The position numbers and the translations under genes were made by a program. From positions 26,555,738 to 26,619,737 of the forward strand of contig NC_133172.1 in NCBI RefSeq assembly GCF_040802235.1: a stretch of DNA of 64,000 bases. Reading direction: 5' to 3'. Positions within the stretch are counted from its first letter, which is position 1; each line of letters begins with the position of its first letter. Of this stretch, positions 11,091 to 24,650 are shown in pieces. This stretch comes from Manis javanica. Its lineage: Eukaryota > Chordata > Mammalia > Pholidota > Manidae. The notes under the pieces were generated by a model, which did no database searches, was not told the origin of the DNA, and saw only the letters and a program-made list of their open reading frames with translations.

Positions 11091-14000
11091 AGAGTGGAAA
11101 ATTGACAGTTCTTCTAAGATCTGTAAGAGCTGAGGAGACAGGATAAACTGCTTCCCCCAATGTTAGAGACACCAACAGGCAGATACATATAAAAACTTAC
11201 CAGAGCAAAGACCCATGAGTGGAAACCATCACAGGAACCAGTGCAAAGGTAGGAAAACCAGAAATGTAACTGAAGAATTGTGGATGGCTCAGTGTGGATA
11301 ACTCTGAGAGTCAAAAACTCCAGGGGACCCAATCATAGGTATATCATCTCACAGTTTTGTGATATTTACCTCCATGAGCTTGAGTAGGTTCCCAAAATAA
11401 ATATTGGAGAAAAATCACATCATGCTTTTGGCAGGGAGAAGGGAAAAAGAATTATGCCAGAGCACTCTGTTCTTAACAAGACCTCAGCAGATCCTAACCT
11501 GCTGGGGTATTAATAGAGCCTAACTGACCTGGGGGAAGGGAAATATCCAACTCCAGTCAGCTCTAGGCTTCCACAGAGAAAAGGGAAATACCCAACTCAA
11601 GCCCACTCTGGCTTCCTCTCCAATCTAACAGGGGAGAAAAAAATTAAAAACACTTGTGAAGTTTACAGTCCAGAGGCATAGGTTCACTAAAAGACTGAGA
11701 CCCAGCCACGAGATTACAGAATCCTTCCCCCACTCCACACATAACTCACCACTATATGACTAAAGGCCTATTTGCAGCAGTTCATTTCACCTATTATATA
11801 ATTTATGGCTATCAATAAAAAATAATAAGGCATGCCAAAAAGCATAAAACACAATTTGAAGAGACAGGTCAAGCATCAAAACCAACCATGGCAGGATGTT
11901 GGAATCATCAGACTGGAAATTTGTAACAATTCTCATTAATGTGTTCAGGGCTCTAATGGATAAAATAGATAGCATGCAAGAACAGATGAGTAATATAAGC
12001 ACAGAAATGGAAATTCTAAGAAGGAACCAAAAAGTAGATTACAGATTAAGAAAACACTGTAATAGAAATTTAAAATGCCTTTGATAGGCATATTAGTAGA
12101 CTAACACAGCTGGGGGGAGAATCTCTGAGCTTAAGGATATCTTAGTATAAACTCCCCAAAGTGAAAAGCATAGAGAACAAATACTGAAAAAAAGGAAAAA
12201 GAAAAAAATATCCAAGGACTCTGGGCAACTACAAAAAGATATAATATACACATAATGAGAGTACCAGAAGAAGAAGGAAGAGAGAGGGGACCAGAAGAAA
12301 TATCTGTAGTTATTACACACATTATTATGACTGATACTTCCCCAATTAATGTCAAACACTAAGCCATAGATCCAGGAAGCTCAGAGACCACCAAGCAGGA
12401 TAATAATCCCCCTCACCAAAACAACAGTGACAACAAACTGTACCTGGGCATATCCTTTTTAATGTAGAGAAAGTCAAAGATAAAGAAGAGTCCTGAAAGA
12501 AGCCAGAGAGGGGAAACACATCTTATATACAGAGGAACAAAGGTAAGAATTACATTGGACTTCTGAGAAACTATGCAAGATAGAACACAGTGGACTGAAA
12601 TACCTAGTGTTGAGAGTAAAAAAACCCACCAACCTAGAATTTTGTTCCATGTGAAATTATCCTTCAAAAGTGAAGAATAAATGAAAATTTCCTCAGGCAA
12701 ACAAAAATTGAGGGAATTTGATGCCAGAAGACCTTCCTTGGCAAGAAGTATTGAAAGAAGTTCCTTAGAGAGAAAGAAAATAATTAAGTAAGTCAGAAAC
12801 CTGGATCCATATAAAGAAAAGAATCATGTCAAAGAAGGTTGAAGTGTAGGTAAAATAATTATTTTATCTTCATCTTTAATCTAACAGATAATGTTTGTTC
12901 AAAATTATAATAGCAACAATGTATTTGATTATGTATGCTTACAGATAAGTGAAATGGATGAAAGTAATGATACAAAGGATAGGAGGGAGAAATTATAATT
13001 ATTTTGTTGTAAGACACTCAGAAAATTTGTAAAGCAGTATAGTGTTATTTGAAAGTGGACTTAGACTAGTTGTAAATATATATTGCAAACGCTACGGCAA
13101 CCACTAGAGAAGCACAAGGAAAAAGTATTACTGGCATGTTAAAGAGCAGAGAGAAAATGGAATCATATAAAATGCTCAGTCAAAACTACAAAAGATAGGA
13201 AAACAGTGGATTATAACCATAGGAACAAAGAAAGTGGGAAACAAATAGAAAACAGTAATAACTATGGTGCATATTAATCTAGGTATATCAATACAACTTT
13301 GACTGTCAGTGGTCTAACTGCACTAATTAAAAGATAAAAATTCTCATAGTGGATCAAAAAACACAATTCAACTATATTCTGTCTAGAAGAAACCAATTTT
13401 TATTATAAAGATTAGATCACACAGATTGAAAGCAAATGGATGGAGAAGGGTACTATGCTACCTCTAATCAAGAGGAAGCAAGAATTGGTATATTAAGTTC
13501 AGATAGAGCAGACTTCAAACTTAGAAATTGATCCTTTATGTATTTGTCTAACAGCATAGCATCAAGTTATATGAGACAAAAACTGATAGAACTGAAAGGA
13601 AAAAGAAATGTATATATTATCATAGTTGGAGACTTCAAAACCCTTCTATTAGTAATAGAAAGACCCAGCAGAAAGAAAATCAGTAAGGGTGTAGTTGAAC
13701 TCAACACCACCATCAGTCAACTGGATGTATGGACATCTATAGACTAATTAATCCAATAACAGCAAAATACACTTTCTTCTCAAGTTCACCTGAAACATTC
13801 ACTAAGATAAACCACATTATGGGCCACAAAACACATTTTAACAAGTTTAAAACAATAGCAATTATTATACAATGTCTACTTTTATACCATGTTGGAATTA
13901 AATTAGAAATCAATAACAGAAATATAACTGGTAAATCCCCACATTTGTAGAGGTTAAACAACACACTTCTAAATAACACATGGGTCAAAGAAGAAATCTC

Positions 14001-14573
14001 AAGATAAATTTAAAAGCATTTTTCACTCAATGAAAATGAAGACACTTCTTATCAATTTCTCGGGTAGGTAAGGCAAAAGCAGAACTTAAAAGGAAATTTA
14101 AGGCATTAAATGCATATATTAGAAAAGAAGAAAGATCTAAAATCAATAAGCTAAGTTTCCAACTTAAGAAACTAGGAAAAGAAGAGTGAAATAAAAACTC
14201 CCACTTTAGGAAACTAGAAAAATAAGAGCAAATTAAGTCCAAAGTAAGCAGAAGAAAAGAAATAAGAGTTAGAGCAGAAAAAAATAAAATTGAAAATGAA
14301 AGCATTAAAATCTATAAAACCAAATGCTACTTTTTTGAAACATTAATAAATTACTAAGCTGTTAACCAGGCTTAGAAAAAAAGAGAAGACACAAATTACT
14401 AAAATCAGAAATGAAAGGCCATCACTACTGTTACCACAGATATTAAAAGAATAGTAATGAAATACTATGAATAACTCTTTGCCCACAAATCTGATAGCTT
14501 GGATGAAATGGAACAACTCCTTGAAAGACACAATCTGCCAAAACTCACACAAGAAGAAATAGATCACCTGAAC
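11090..14573 (+). mobile_element. Very old L1: 5' UTR, ORF1 and start of ORF2
   Basis: The 5' UTR character appears by about 11,350-11,780 (AACACTTGTGAAGTTTACAG). ORF1 coiled-coil remains follow at 11,890-12,090 (AGAACAGATGAGTAATATAA), then the conserved ORF1 block around 12,240-12,800. ORF2 begins near 13,280 (ACTTTGACTGTCAGTGG) with endonuclease remnants at 13,538-13,990 and linker remnants at 14,030-14,570. Stops and small indels are everywhere. The exact 5' limit is unclear. It continues after the insertion at 14,574-15,515. Confidence 0.75.
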
Positions 14574-15515
14574 AGGGTGTTTTAGGGAAGCTCAGTTTTC
14601 CCTTCCATGACTGTTCATTATTTACACAAAATACTTCATTTCTGGTCGTCACATGTAAGGGCTTTTTTTTCTCACAGCAAGCAATTCTCTGTGATACCAG
14701 CTGGGTGTCCTACAATTTAACTCAATTCTGACCCTATCTCATAAGTGTCAGATTCCACAGGTTAAAGGCTCAGACCCACAAGACAGCTCTCCCTCTACAA
14801 ACATTTCAATAATAGTTGCAGGCTCATTACCTGTGCTTCTGACTGACCAGCTATAGACCAGAGGTTCCAACCACCCCCTCCTTTGGTTCAATTAATTTGT
14901 TAGAGTTGCTCACAGAACCTAGAAAATCAGTTTGCTTATGTTTACCAGTTTATTATAAAAGAATGTGATAAAGGATACAGATGAACTACCCAGATGGAAG
15001 AGATGCATAGGGAAAGATATGATGTGGGAAGGGGTACTGAGTTTCCATGCCCTCTGTGGGTGCAGCATTCTCCTGGCACCTCCATGTGTTCAGCAACCCA
15101 TAAGTTCTCCAAATCCCATATTTTTGTGATTTTATGGGTGCTTTATTCCATAGGCATGATAGATCATTAACTCGATTTTCAGCCCATTTTCCTTCTCAAG
15201 AGAATGGGGTGTGGGGCTAAGCATTCTAAGTTTCTAATCATGGCTTGGTCTTTCCAGTTGCCGGCACTTAACCAGGAGCCATCCAGAAGCCCACTCAGAG
15301 TCACCTCATTAGAACAGAAAACCCTCCTATTACTCAGAGAATTGCAAGGACTTCAGGAACCAGGGTCAAACATCAAATACTACAAGAAAAGATGCTCTTC
15401 AGGCTTTTATCACTTAGGAAATTCCAACGGTTTTAGGATCTCTTTCTCACGGATTGGGAGCAGTGACCTATATGTATTTTCCATGTATTCTCATAGGTTA
15501 TATATATATATATTT
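14574..15515. repeat. Old LTR-like insertion in the L1
   Basis: Interrupts ORF2 between GATCACCTGAACAGG and ATAATGAGTAAACTTCC. The block resembles a mammalian LTR I recognise but cannot name safely (TTTGTTAGAGTTGCTCACAG; GGTTTATTATAAA-like; ATAGGCATGATAGATCATTAA). The 134-codon open frame at 15,204-15,608 overlaps it, spans the junction and is not a gene. A short TA repeat lies near 15,500. Confidence 0.5.
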
Positions 15516-15892
15516 TTTTTAATTGAACTAATAATGAGTAAACTTCCAAAAAATAAAGGTCCTGGTACAGATGGGTTGGTTCACTGGTTAATTCTACCAA
15601 ACATTTAAGTAAGAAATTATGCCAATTCTCTATAATCTCTTTCAGAGGATAGAAGCATAGGGAATATTTCCTAATTCATTCACTGAGGCCAGCATTGCCT
15701 GAATAGCAACAACAAAGACATTACAAGAAAAGAAAACTACAGATAAATATCTATCATGAGCACAGAAGCAAAAACACAACAAGATATTAGCAAATCGAAT
15801 CCAAAACATATAAAAGAATTATACACCCTGGCCAAGTGGGATTTATCCCAGGCATGTAATGCTGGCTCAAAAATTAAAAATCAATTAATATA
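15516..15892 (+). mobile_element. Very old L1, ORF2 continuation
   Basis: Picks up the L1 frame after the LTR-like block with the reverse-transcriptase region (AAAGGTCCTGGTACAGATGG; AGTGGGATTTATCCCAGG). Ends near AAAATCAATTAAT, where a younger L1 3' half enters. Confidence 0.75.
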
Positions 15893-17222
15893 TAAATGGT
15901 GTTTGAAATCTAAACAGCTACATGCAAAAGAATGAAACTGGATCACTGTTTTATACCATATACAAAAACCATATACAAAAAAATGTATAAAAGACCTAAA
16001 ACCATAAATATACTAGCAGAAAATTCTTGAACATCAGCAATAGTTATTTTTTTCTGGATATGTCTCTCCAGGCAAGGGAAACAAAAGCAAAAATAACATG
16101 TTGGACTACATAAAACTAAAATGCTTCTTCATAGCAGAGGAAACCACCAACAAAACAGAAAGGCAGCCTACTGTATAGAAGAAGATATTTGTAAATGATA
16201 TATCCAATAAGGAGCTCATATCCAAAATATATAAAGAACTCAAACTAATCAACACCAAAAAACCAATAATCTGATTTTAAAATGGGCAGAGGACCTGAAT
16301 AGACATTCTTCCAATGAAGACATACAGAAGGCTAACAAAAGACATTTTAAAAGATGCTCCATATCACTAATCATCAGAGAAATGCAAATCAGAACCACAA
16401 TGAGACATCACCTCATACAAGTCAGAATGGCTAGTACCAACAAGACAAGAAATAACAAGTGTTGGTGAGGATGTGGAGAAAAGGAAACCCTCCTACACTG
16501 TTGATGGGAATGTCAACTGGTACAGCCACTGTGGAAAGTACTGTGGAAGTTTCTCAAAAAACTAAATGTAGAAATAGCATATGGCCCACTAAGTTCACTT
16601 CTGATAACTGCCCCAAGGAAAATCAAATCACTAAATAGAAAAGATATATGCATTCTTATGTTTATTGCAGCATTATTTACAATAGCCAATATATGGAAGC
16701 AACCTAAGTGTTTATTGGTACATGAATGGATAAAGAAGATGTGGTACATATACACAATGGACTGTCACTCAGCCATAAAGGAGAATGAAATTTTGTGACT
16801 TGCAACATGGAATGAGCTACAGGATATTATGTTAAGTGTAATAAGTCAGACAGAGAAAGACAAATGCCATCTGATTTTATTTACATGGGGAATCTAAAAA
16901 CAAAAAAAAATTAACTAACAAAAGAGAAATAGGCTTATAAACACAGAGAACAGACTGATGGTTGTCATAGGGGAGGGTGTGGGAGGTGAAATAGGTGAAG
17001 TGGATAAAGAGGCACAAATCTCCAATTTTAAAATAAATTAGTCACAAGGATGAAAATACAGCATAGGGAATATTGTCAATATTGCAATATCTTTGTATGT
17101 TAACAGATGGTAACTACACTTATTATGGTGAGAATTTAGTAATGTATACAAATCATCAAATTGCTATGTTGTGCACATGAAACCAATATTATATTGTATA
17201 CCAACTGTATCTCAATAAATAA
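15893..17222 (+). mobile_element. L1 3' half inserted in the older L1
   Basis: Begins abruptly in distal ORF2 (ATGGTGTTTGAAATC…ACAGCTACATGCAAAAG), includes the Cys-rich C-terminal region (about 16,440-16,520) and a complete 3' UTR ending in ATCTCAATAAATAA. The flanks, AATCAATTAAT on the left and AATTGATTACT on the right, may be a decayed TSD (8 of 11 bases). The 3' UTR type matches 7,248-7,436 and 9,700-9,905. Confidence 0.75.
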
Positions 17223-19640
17223 TTGATTACTGTGATCCATCACATCAAGAAGCTAAAAAATAAAAACTACATGATCATGTCAATAGATGCATAAAAAGCA
17301 TTTGTCAATATACAACATCTATTCATGATAAAAACTCTCAGCAAACAGGGAGAAACTTTCAACTTGATAAAAAATATATACAAAAACTCTACGTTAATGT
17401 CATACTTAATGGTGATAACCTTGAAGATTTTCCATTAATATCAGGAACAAGACAAGGATGTCCCTTCTTACCATTCCTTTTCACTATACTGGAAGCCCTT
17501 GCTAATGTGTTAAGGCAATAAAAGGAAAATAAAATATATACAGATTGGGAAGGAAGAAATAAAAGTATCTTTGAAGAAAATCTGAAAAAATCTACAAAAA
17601 GCAATCTTGGAGGTAATAAATGATTATAGTAAGGTTGAAGGATACAAGGTTAGTATATCAAAGTCAATCAATTTCCTATATAATAGCAATTGCACAGGTG
17701 GAATTTGAAATTAAAAAACAATGTCATTTACGTTAGTACCAAAAAAGATGAAGTACTTAGGTATAAATCTAACAAAATATGTACAAGATCTATATGAGAC
17801 AAACTACAAAACTCTGAAGAATGAAATTAAAGAATAACTAAATAAATGGAGACCTATTCCTTATTCATAGATAGGACAACTCAGTACTGTCAATTCTTTT
17901 CACTCAATTATAATGCAATACCAATCAAAATTCCAGCAAGTTATTTTATGGGTAACAAATTGATTGTAAAGTTTCTATGGAGAGGCAAAACACCCAGAAT
18001 AGTCAACACTAGATTTAAGAAGAGCAAACTTTAGGACTGATACTACTTGACGTCTATGTATAGCTATGAAGATATGAAGCTAGAGTAATCAAAACAGTGT
18101 GGTATTGACAAAAAAAAAAACAAACAGAAAAATAGATCAATGGAATAGAATAGAGAGCCCAGAAGTAGATCCACATAAATACAGTCAACTGAGCTTCCAA
18201 AAAGGAGCAAAGACAACATAATAGAACAAAAATAATCTCTTCTACAGATGGTGCTGGACCAACTGGACATCTATATGCAAAAAAATTAATCTAGACATAG
18301 ACCTTGTATCCCCCACAAAAAATTAACTCAAAATGGATCACAGACCTAAGTGTAAAATGGAAAACTATTAAATTCTTTGATGATAACTTAGGAAAAAATT
18401 TAGATGAACTTGGGTATGTTGATGACTTTGTGGATACAGGCACCAAAGCCGTGATCCATGAAAGAAAGAAGAGATAAAGTGGATTTCATTAAAACTGAAA
18501 ATTTATGCTCTGAAAAAGACAATGTCAAGAGAATGAGAAGACAAGTTACAAACTGGAAGAAAAATATTTCCAAAAATATTATCTGATAAAGAACTATTAT
18601 CCAAACATACAAAGAGCTCTTAAAACCTAACAATAAGAAAACAACTTGATTAAAAAGTGGGCCAACAATCTTAACAGACATTTCACCAAAAAAGATATAC
18701 AGATGGCAAATAAACACATGAAAAGATGTGCCATATCATGTATCATATAAATGCAAATTAAAACAATGAGATACCACTATACATTTATTAGAATGGCCAA
18801 ATTTGGAACACTGACAACACCAAATGCTGGTGAGGATATGGAGTTACAGGAACTCTCATGTGTGAGAGTGAGAATGCAAAACGATATGTAGCCACTTTGG
18901 TTTATAGTTTGGCAGTTTCTTTCAAAACTAACTATACTCTTACTTTCTGGTCCAGCAATCATGTCCTTGTTATTAATCCAAGGGAGTTGAAAACTTCTGT
19001 ACCCCAAAAAAATCTTGTACAGGGTTGTTTATAGCAGCTTTTTTCATTTAACTGCCAAAACTTAAAAGCAACCAAGATGTCCTTCAGTAGGTGAATGGAT
19101 AAATAAACTGGTACATGCAGACATGGAACATTAAGCACTGGAAAGAAATGAGCTATCAGGTCATGAAAAGATGTGGGGAAAACAAATGAATATTAGCAAG
19201 TGAAAGAAGCCAATCTGAAAAGGCTATATACTATGTATTCCCAACTATATGACATTCTAGCAAAAGCAAAACTACGGAATCAGTAAAAAGATCAGTGGTT
19301 GCCAGGGGTACGAGGGAGGGATGAATAGGTATAGCAAAAGAGGACTTTTAGGGTAGTGAAATTTCTTTTGGTATTATAATGACAGATCCATATCATTATA
19401 TATTTGTTCATAGCCATAAATATACAGCCCAAAGAGTGAGTCCTAAGGTAAGTTATGGACTTTGAGTGACTATGATTTGCCAATGTAGGTTCATAAAGTG
19501 CAGCAAATATACCACCCTGATCAGTGATGTTGATAATGGGAGGGGCTATGCATGTGTAGGGGCAAGTGGTATATGGGCAATCTCTGTACTTTCTTCTCAA
19601 TTTTGCTGTAACCAAAAGAACTGCTCAAAATAATTTCTTT
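17223..19640 (+). mobile_element. Very old L1, RT to 3' end
   Basis: Continues the L1 from 15,892 (GTGATCCATCACATCAAGAAG) through the reverse-transcriptase core (GGAACAAGACAAGGATGTCC near 17,441; only decayed frames such as 17,846-18,034), the C-terminal domain (about 18,000-19,100) and the 3' UTR ending AACTGCTCAAAATAATTTC near 19,640. Nothing is translatable. Confidence 0.75.
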
Positions 19641-20735
19641 AAAGAAATAATGTCAAAAATGTTTGCATATTGTTCTTAAGTATATTTAACTCAAAACAAG
19701 GGGAGAATGAATCCTTTAACTTGTTTCCTTCACTTGGTATTTTGCAATTTTCATCTCACTGTGATACAAAAAATCAAAGAACAGACTGAGACAGAGAAGG
19801 GGAGCATTTTTCAGTTTTGTAAGCTCTAACATATTCTAATTTTTGACCTTTCCTCAGATTCCAATATTAATGACTCTTAGCTTCTCTGGACTCCATTTGT
19901 GTCCTAGAAGTTTACAATCCTGGGTTGGGCCTTCTCTCCACTGCTTGAACCATGAGTCTGTACTGAATACCTCTCATGCACCACTTCAAACAACCTTGGC
20001 CCTATCTCTTACTTTAATCATATTAATGATAACCAGTTACATAAGAGCTTTACCACCTTCTTGAAAGTGAAACTTGAGACTCCCCACCTAGTCTTGGACC
20101 CACACTAAATACCTCTTGATTACTACTCCAGGAGCTTCTCTGATATCACCATGTATGACACTCAGTACTCAGTATTAGAGATTCTGGAAACATGGGCAGT
20201 TAAACCCTTCAGACCATTCTTGACCAATGTCTGACAGGAGCCAATGGATGAATGGTTCCCTCTTTCATCTCCCTGGTGAGAGTTCTAAGGTGCATTTCAT
20301 AAGACCTAAAGAGTCCCTTGGGATCAAGCACCAATTTCCCATAGCATTGCTCAAGTCAATAATAGATTTTATTTAAAGATTTTTCTTTTCTTCTTTTTCA
20401 CTCTTCCTGTCCATTATCCCTGTTGGGTAGGATAATATTCCAAATACACTATCTGCATGTAAATCTTTGTATCTCACCATACTTTTGGGGGAAAATGCAA
20501 GCTCTTAAGATGGGCTTTTGGAGATGACAGTCAGACACCCAACATTGATATTATTGGGGCTGTAGTAACTGTTGGAATATTGTAGTGTCACAATTAGTAA
20601 GGCGTTCACATGAAAGTGAAGTGGGATGTTGAAGCATTTATATACTAATTACAGAAGTTGAAATATGAGGATACTGGTAATTGTGAGGATTATAAAGTTG
20701 ATTGGCTTTTAAAAACTTCTTTGGGAATCTTAAAA
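19641..20735. other. No recognisable feature
   Basis: AT-rich sequence without an open frame of substance, known repeat, promoter or RNA gene that I can support. Confidence 0.5.
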
Positions 20736-21215
20736 AAAAAGAAAGAGAAATGACATGCTCAGATAAGCCAGCTATCAACTCAAGGCATGCTATGAAATAA
20801 AGAAAGACTTTATGGGTTTATCTGAGGAGACCCTATGGTAAGCACAGAGATGTGCTTCCCAGCTGTGGTTCCCAGCCTGCAGCTGTCAGTTCCTTTAGGG
20901 CCTGCCTCAGCTTCAAATAACCACCTTACTCAATGTCAGGTAATTCCCAGGGCAGCCCATAGAAGATAACAGAGCAAGGCAGGCTTATGAAGGCCTGGGA
21001 ATTTCACCTGCTGAGTTTAACTCTGATGGGTAATACATTATTCTGGGTTTCTTGCCATATTGGCTGAGGTTATGTCAGGCCTGCATCACAGTTTAACTTC
21101 TTCCTTTGGCCAATTCTGCTTCCTTCTAATTCCTTTCAAAGAATGTTGACTTAAAAGAAATCTCATACTTTAAAATCCAGTTCTGTGTCTGCTTCTGTAA
21201 AACATAACCAATGAC
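20736..21215. repeat. Unclassified ancient interspersed repeat
   Basis: The block starting at AATAAAGAAAGACTTTATGG (about 20,798) and continuing through CTGAGGAGACCC and GGTAATTCCCAGGGCAG resembles a common old mammalian repeat (LTR-like). I cannot assign a family from the sequence alone. Confidence 0.35.
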
Positions 21216-21887
21216 AACCCTCACCTTCTGGAGATGCAGGGGTAAATTATGCTGAAAAATGAAGCCCAGGTTCTAGTTGTAATGATAACAGAACTGCAAA
21301 AGAGACCAAATGTCCAGTTTTGACAGGTTTTCTATACCAAAATATGAGCCCTAAAAATGAAAGACTGGAAGCCTGAAAACTAGGATGGAGATGTTTATAA
21401 GAACTAGCCTGAGAATATTAAACTCCTAGATTTCTTACATCATATGGAGCAGTATAACCAGCTCCATCTCTCTTGCTATTGAGGAGCAATTTCCCCAAAC
21501 CTAGCTGCCCTGCAAAGATACAGCCTGTGTGTGATAGGTACCCCCACAATATGATGCTCACCCTTTTAAAGAGCCACAATGAGAAACTTTGAGAAATTTG
21601 GTATTGTCTCTCTTTCAGAGATAGGATTGATAATAGAAGATGCTAACACAGAACTGAGCAACCTAGCATCAACCTGGATGATTGGATTCTCAGATGACAG
21701 AGGGCAGATGTCAGCAGTTAATTATCAAATTCAAGTTGGAGGTAATCACCCTAATGAACAGCAAGACCAAAATAGCAATCAGAGAACCTTTATATGCAGA
21801 TATCTATGTTGATGGCAAATATATCAGAGTGTTCTGGGGATGAAATAAACTGAAAAAAAATGAGCAGGCAAGCAGAAGGATTATGTA
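21216..21887. other. No recognisable feature
   Basis: A 77-codon frame at 21,579-21,812 shows no domain or low-complexity pattern and is most likely chance. Confidence 0.45.
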
Positions 21888-22258
21888 TTAGTTCACTAGG
21901 GCTGCTGGACTTACACAATGGAAATGCATTTCCTCACAGTTCTGGAGGCTAGAAATCCAAAATTACATCGTTGGCAAGGTTAATATCTTTCAAGGCCTCT
22001 TTCCTTGGCTTGTGGATGGCCATCTTTCCCCTCTATCTTTACATGGTTTTGCCTCTGTGCATGCACATGTCTGTCTAATCTGTTCCTGTAAGGACACCAC
22101 TATGATATTGTTTCACACTGGATTACGGCTCACCTCATTTTACCTTAATTTTCTCTTTAGAGGCTTTATTTCCAATGTCTTCAGTCTCATTCTGAAGCAT
22201 TGAGGTTTATAATTTCATCGTTTGAATTTTGGGGGATATAATTCAGTCCATATAGCTA
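21888..22258 (-). repeat. MLT1-type MaLR LTR
   Basis: Reads TATTAGTTCACTAGGGCTGC, CACAGTTCTGGAGGCTAGAA, TAAGGACACCACTATGATAT and GAATTTTGGGGGATATAATT in the order of the reverse complement of MLT1 LTRs (class III, ERVL-MaLR). The small + strand frame 22,012-22,203 belongs to it and is not a gene. Confidence 0.85.
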
Positions 22259-24650
22259 ATTTCAACTCCCTAAAGGGAAAATTGTGATCTTTCAAATATT
22301 TTCTAAATTTAAGTCAGATCACAGACCCAAATCCACTGATTAAGGAGAAGTTGGGTACCTTTGAATAAGAAAACTGTAAAACACCAAAAGTATGAATACA
22401 AGTATATTTGACACACATCTTCCCAGTTGTCTTGCCAATGGGTTTTAGCCCCAGGAAAGTTTGCTATGGATTCTGTGTAACCAAAGAAAATGACAGCAAA
22501 ATGTTCTTGGGGTGAAAAGGATATACCCAATTTTATTTCCAGGTGGCAGGTCAGTCACTAAAATCCCATTCATTCAGAGTGCATCTGTATGCAGCAAGCC
22601 TGTCTCTGCCTCTGGGCCCCTCTGTCCACACAGCCATCCTTTGGGCTTCTCTGCACAGCCATCCCACAGAGCCATCCTCTGGGCCTCTGCTCTCCTGCAG
22701 CCTTGCAGCCCTGCCACCATGTCACGCCCAGAGCACTGGGTGGAGCTCTTTTTATAGAGTCAACAGCCATGTATTGCCCACAGGTGTGCAGTGAGGCAGT
22801 CAACCAGAGCCAGGTGAGAATCCTGGCCACAGGAACTCTCATTTTATCCATACCAGTCCTACCTGAAACCTTACACTGGGGAAAGAGGAATAACCAAAAT
22901 TTTTGAGAGTCTGAGCAACATGGACACCAGGGGACCCAGAACACTCTCATGGTTCTCCAGAGAGGGTGTGCCTTTATGGAGGCCAGACAGTATATTACAC
23001 CCTGGCCAAACACCATCTTACACTGGGTCTGGTGAGTTGGTGGACAAGTCTAGTGATTATTTCCCCAGATCTCACAAATCATAATTTTGGTAGTTATACT
23101 TAGTTGCTGGCAGAACTCTATCACTGGTTCCCAGAACCATAGAATAAGAATAAGTATGGTAGGTAGTGCCAAGGAAAACTCCCTGACATATACCTCCCCA
23201 TCTCCAACACCAAGATAGTAAATCAAAAGTACTAATTCAACTTGAGGAATTTCAGTGATTTGTGCCACCTTAAAGGATGCAGGAGTGGACATTCTCTTTA
23301 TAGCCTCATTAAATTCACCTCTATAAGCAGGTAGTAGATAACATATGATAGTGGACATCCACAAAATATAATGAACGGTCCTAATGGTAACTGCTCTGTC
23401 AGGTGTAGCTACTAGAATAAATCAACACAGTCTCTGGTACTTGTGAAGGTTATTGATCTGTTGAGTGCATTCTTAATGCCTATCAGTGAGCAGAATCAAA
23501 TACAGCTTACTTTTACATGAGTCACAAGAGTATACTCTCACCATCTTGCCCTGAGGCACTCTATCACACTACTGTTTGCAGAGACCTAGATATTTTTACC
23601 AATCTGCAGAACAATGTGCTGGTTTATTATAGGGAATATATATTGTTAATTGTACCTGATAAGCTGAAAGTGTCTAATGCTATAGTTGCTCTTGTAAGAA
23701 TTATACATGCCAGATAGCAAGAAATAAAGCCAACAAATATTCAGGGGCATGAAATATTTGTGAAGTTTTTAGGAGTCCAAAGATCTGGTGCCCTGTCAAC
23801 GTAAAGCACAGTTTTCAATGTAAAATACAACAGCTGTTGTATGTCATACTCCCTGTTAGTAAGAAAGAATCTCAGCTGTACTCTAGTAGGTCTCTTTTGG
23901 AGTCTAGAGGCAGTAGTGTATAAGCTGAACCAATATCTGATGTATGGTTCTTTGTCACCAGTAGCTAGAATTGACAGGTCTGGGAACTACAGGGTGGAAA
24001 TAGTTTTGTCTGCTCTTACCTCTCTCTCCAAATAATCCTTTTGTAGAATTCGTGGCTCTCTTCCTCTAAACCTTAGGCTCTGTTGGATTAGACATACTTG
24101 TCAGTGAGGGAGTGCTTCCAGCAGGAGAGAGCAAGGGTTTCACTAAATTTGAAGCTATGAATTATCACTGGAATAAATGCTGCATCACTTAGATCCCCTC
24201 AGGACCATGACATTCATTCCACCAGCTGCTGTGAGTGTTTATTGCTGGATCACAGTAGAGTTTTTCCAGGTGTTGCTCTTAACTGACAGTTTCCAGGGAG
24301 CTGTCACATCCATTTAAGGTTACTATTCTTCCCTAGAGGTATCCCACATCTGATGTCTGATCAATGAAAGAAAAAAAGGCTAAGCCACTTTGTCTTGATT
24401 TGGGATAAACCTGAAGAGGCACAGGATGCCTTTAGCTCTCCCAGTGGGATCAGCTCCAGCCTCTATTGCCACTACACTGAAGCTCTCCCTTTGCCCCACT
24501 CTACTTTTCTCAGTCCTTCACAGGTGTTATTTTTGCATGCACCTCCTGCACATAATTCTGTTTCCTGGAGAATCTGGGCCTAAGACAATCACTTTCTGCA
24601 ATGGAATCAGGGAAAAGAATGTCTGGAATCTAAGGAATTCTCTGGAGCAT
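22259..24650. other. Unassigned region with several - strand open frames
   Basis: Open frames on the - strand at 22,570-23,016 (148 codons) and 23,050-23,364 (104 codons) have no recognisable domain. Part of 22,600-22,720 is internally repetitive (CAGCCATCC…GGGC phrases), which favours open frames by chance. It may be a decayed ERV, but I see no RT, integrase or LTR signature. Confidence 0.35.

Noticed and set aside
15204-15608. 134-codon + strand frame
   Set aside because: Crosses the junction between the LTR-like block and old L1 sequence, so it cannot be a real gene.
22570-23016. 148-codon - strand frame as a host gene
   Set aside because: Repetitive phrases, no domain, no splice context that I can support.
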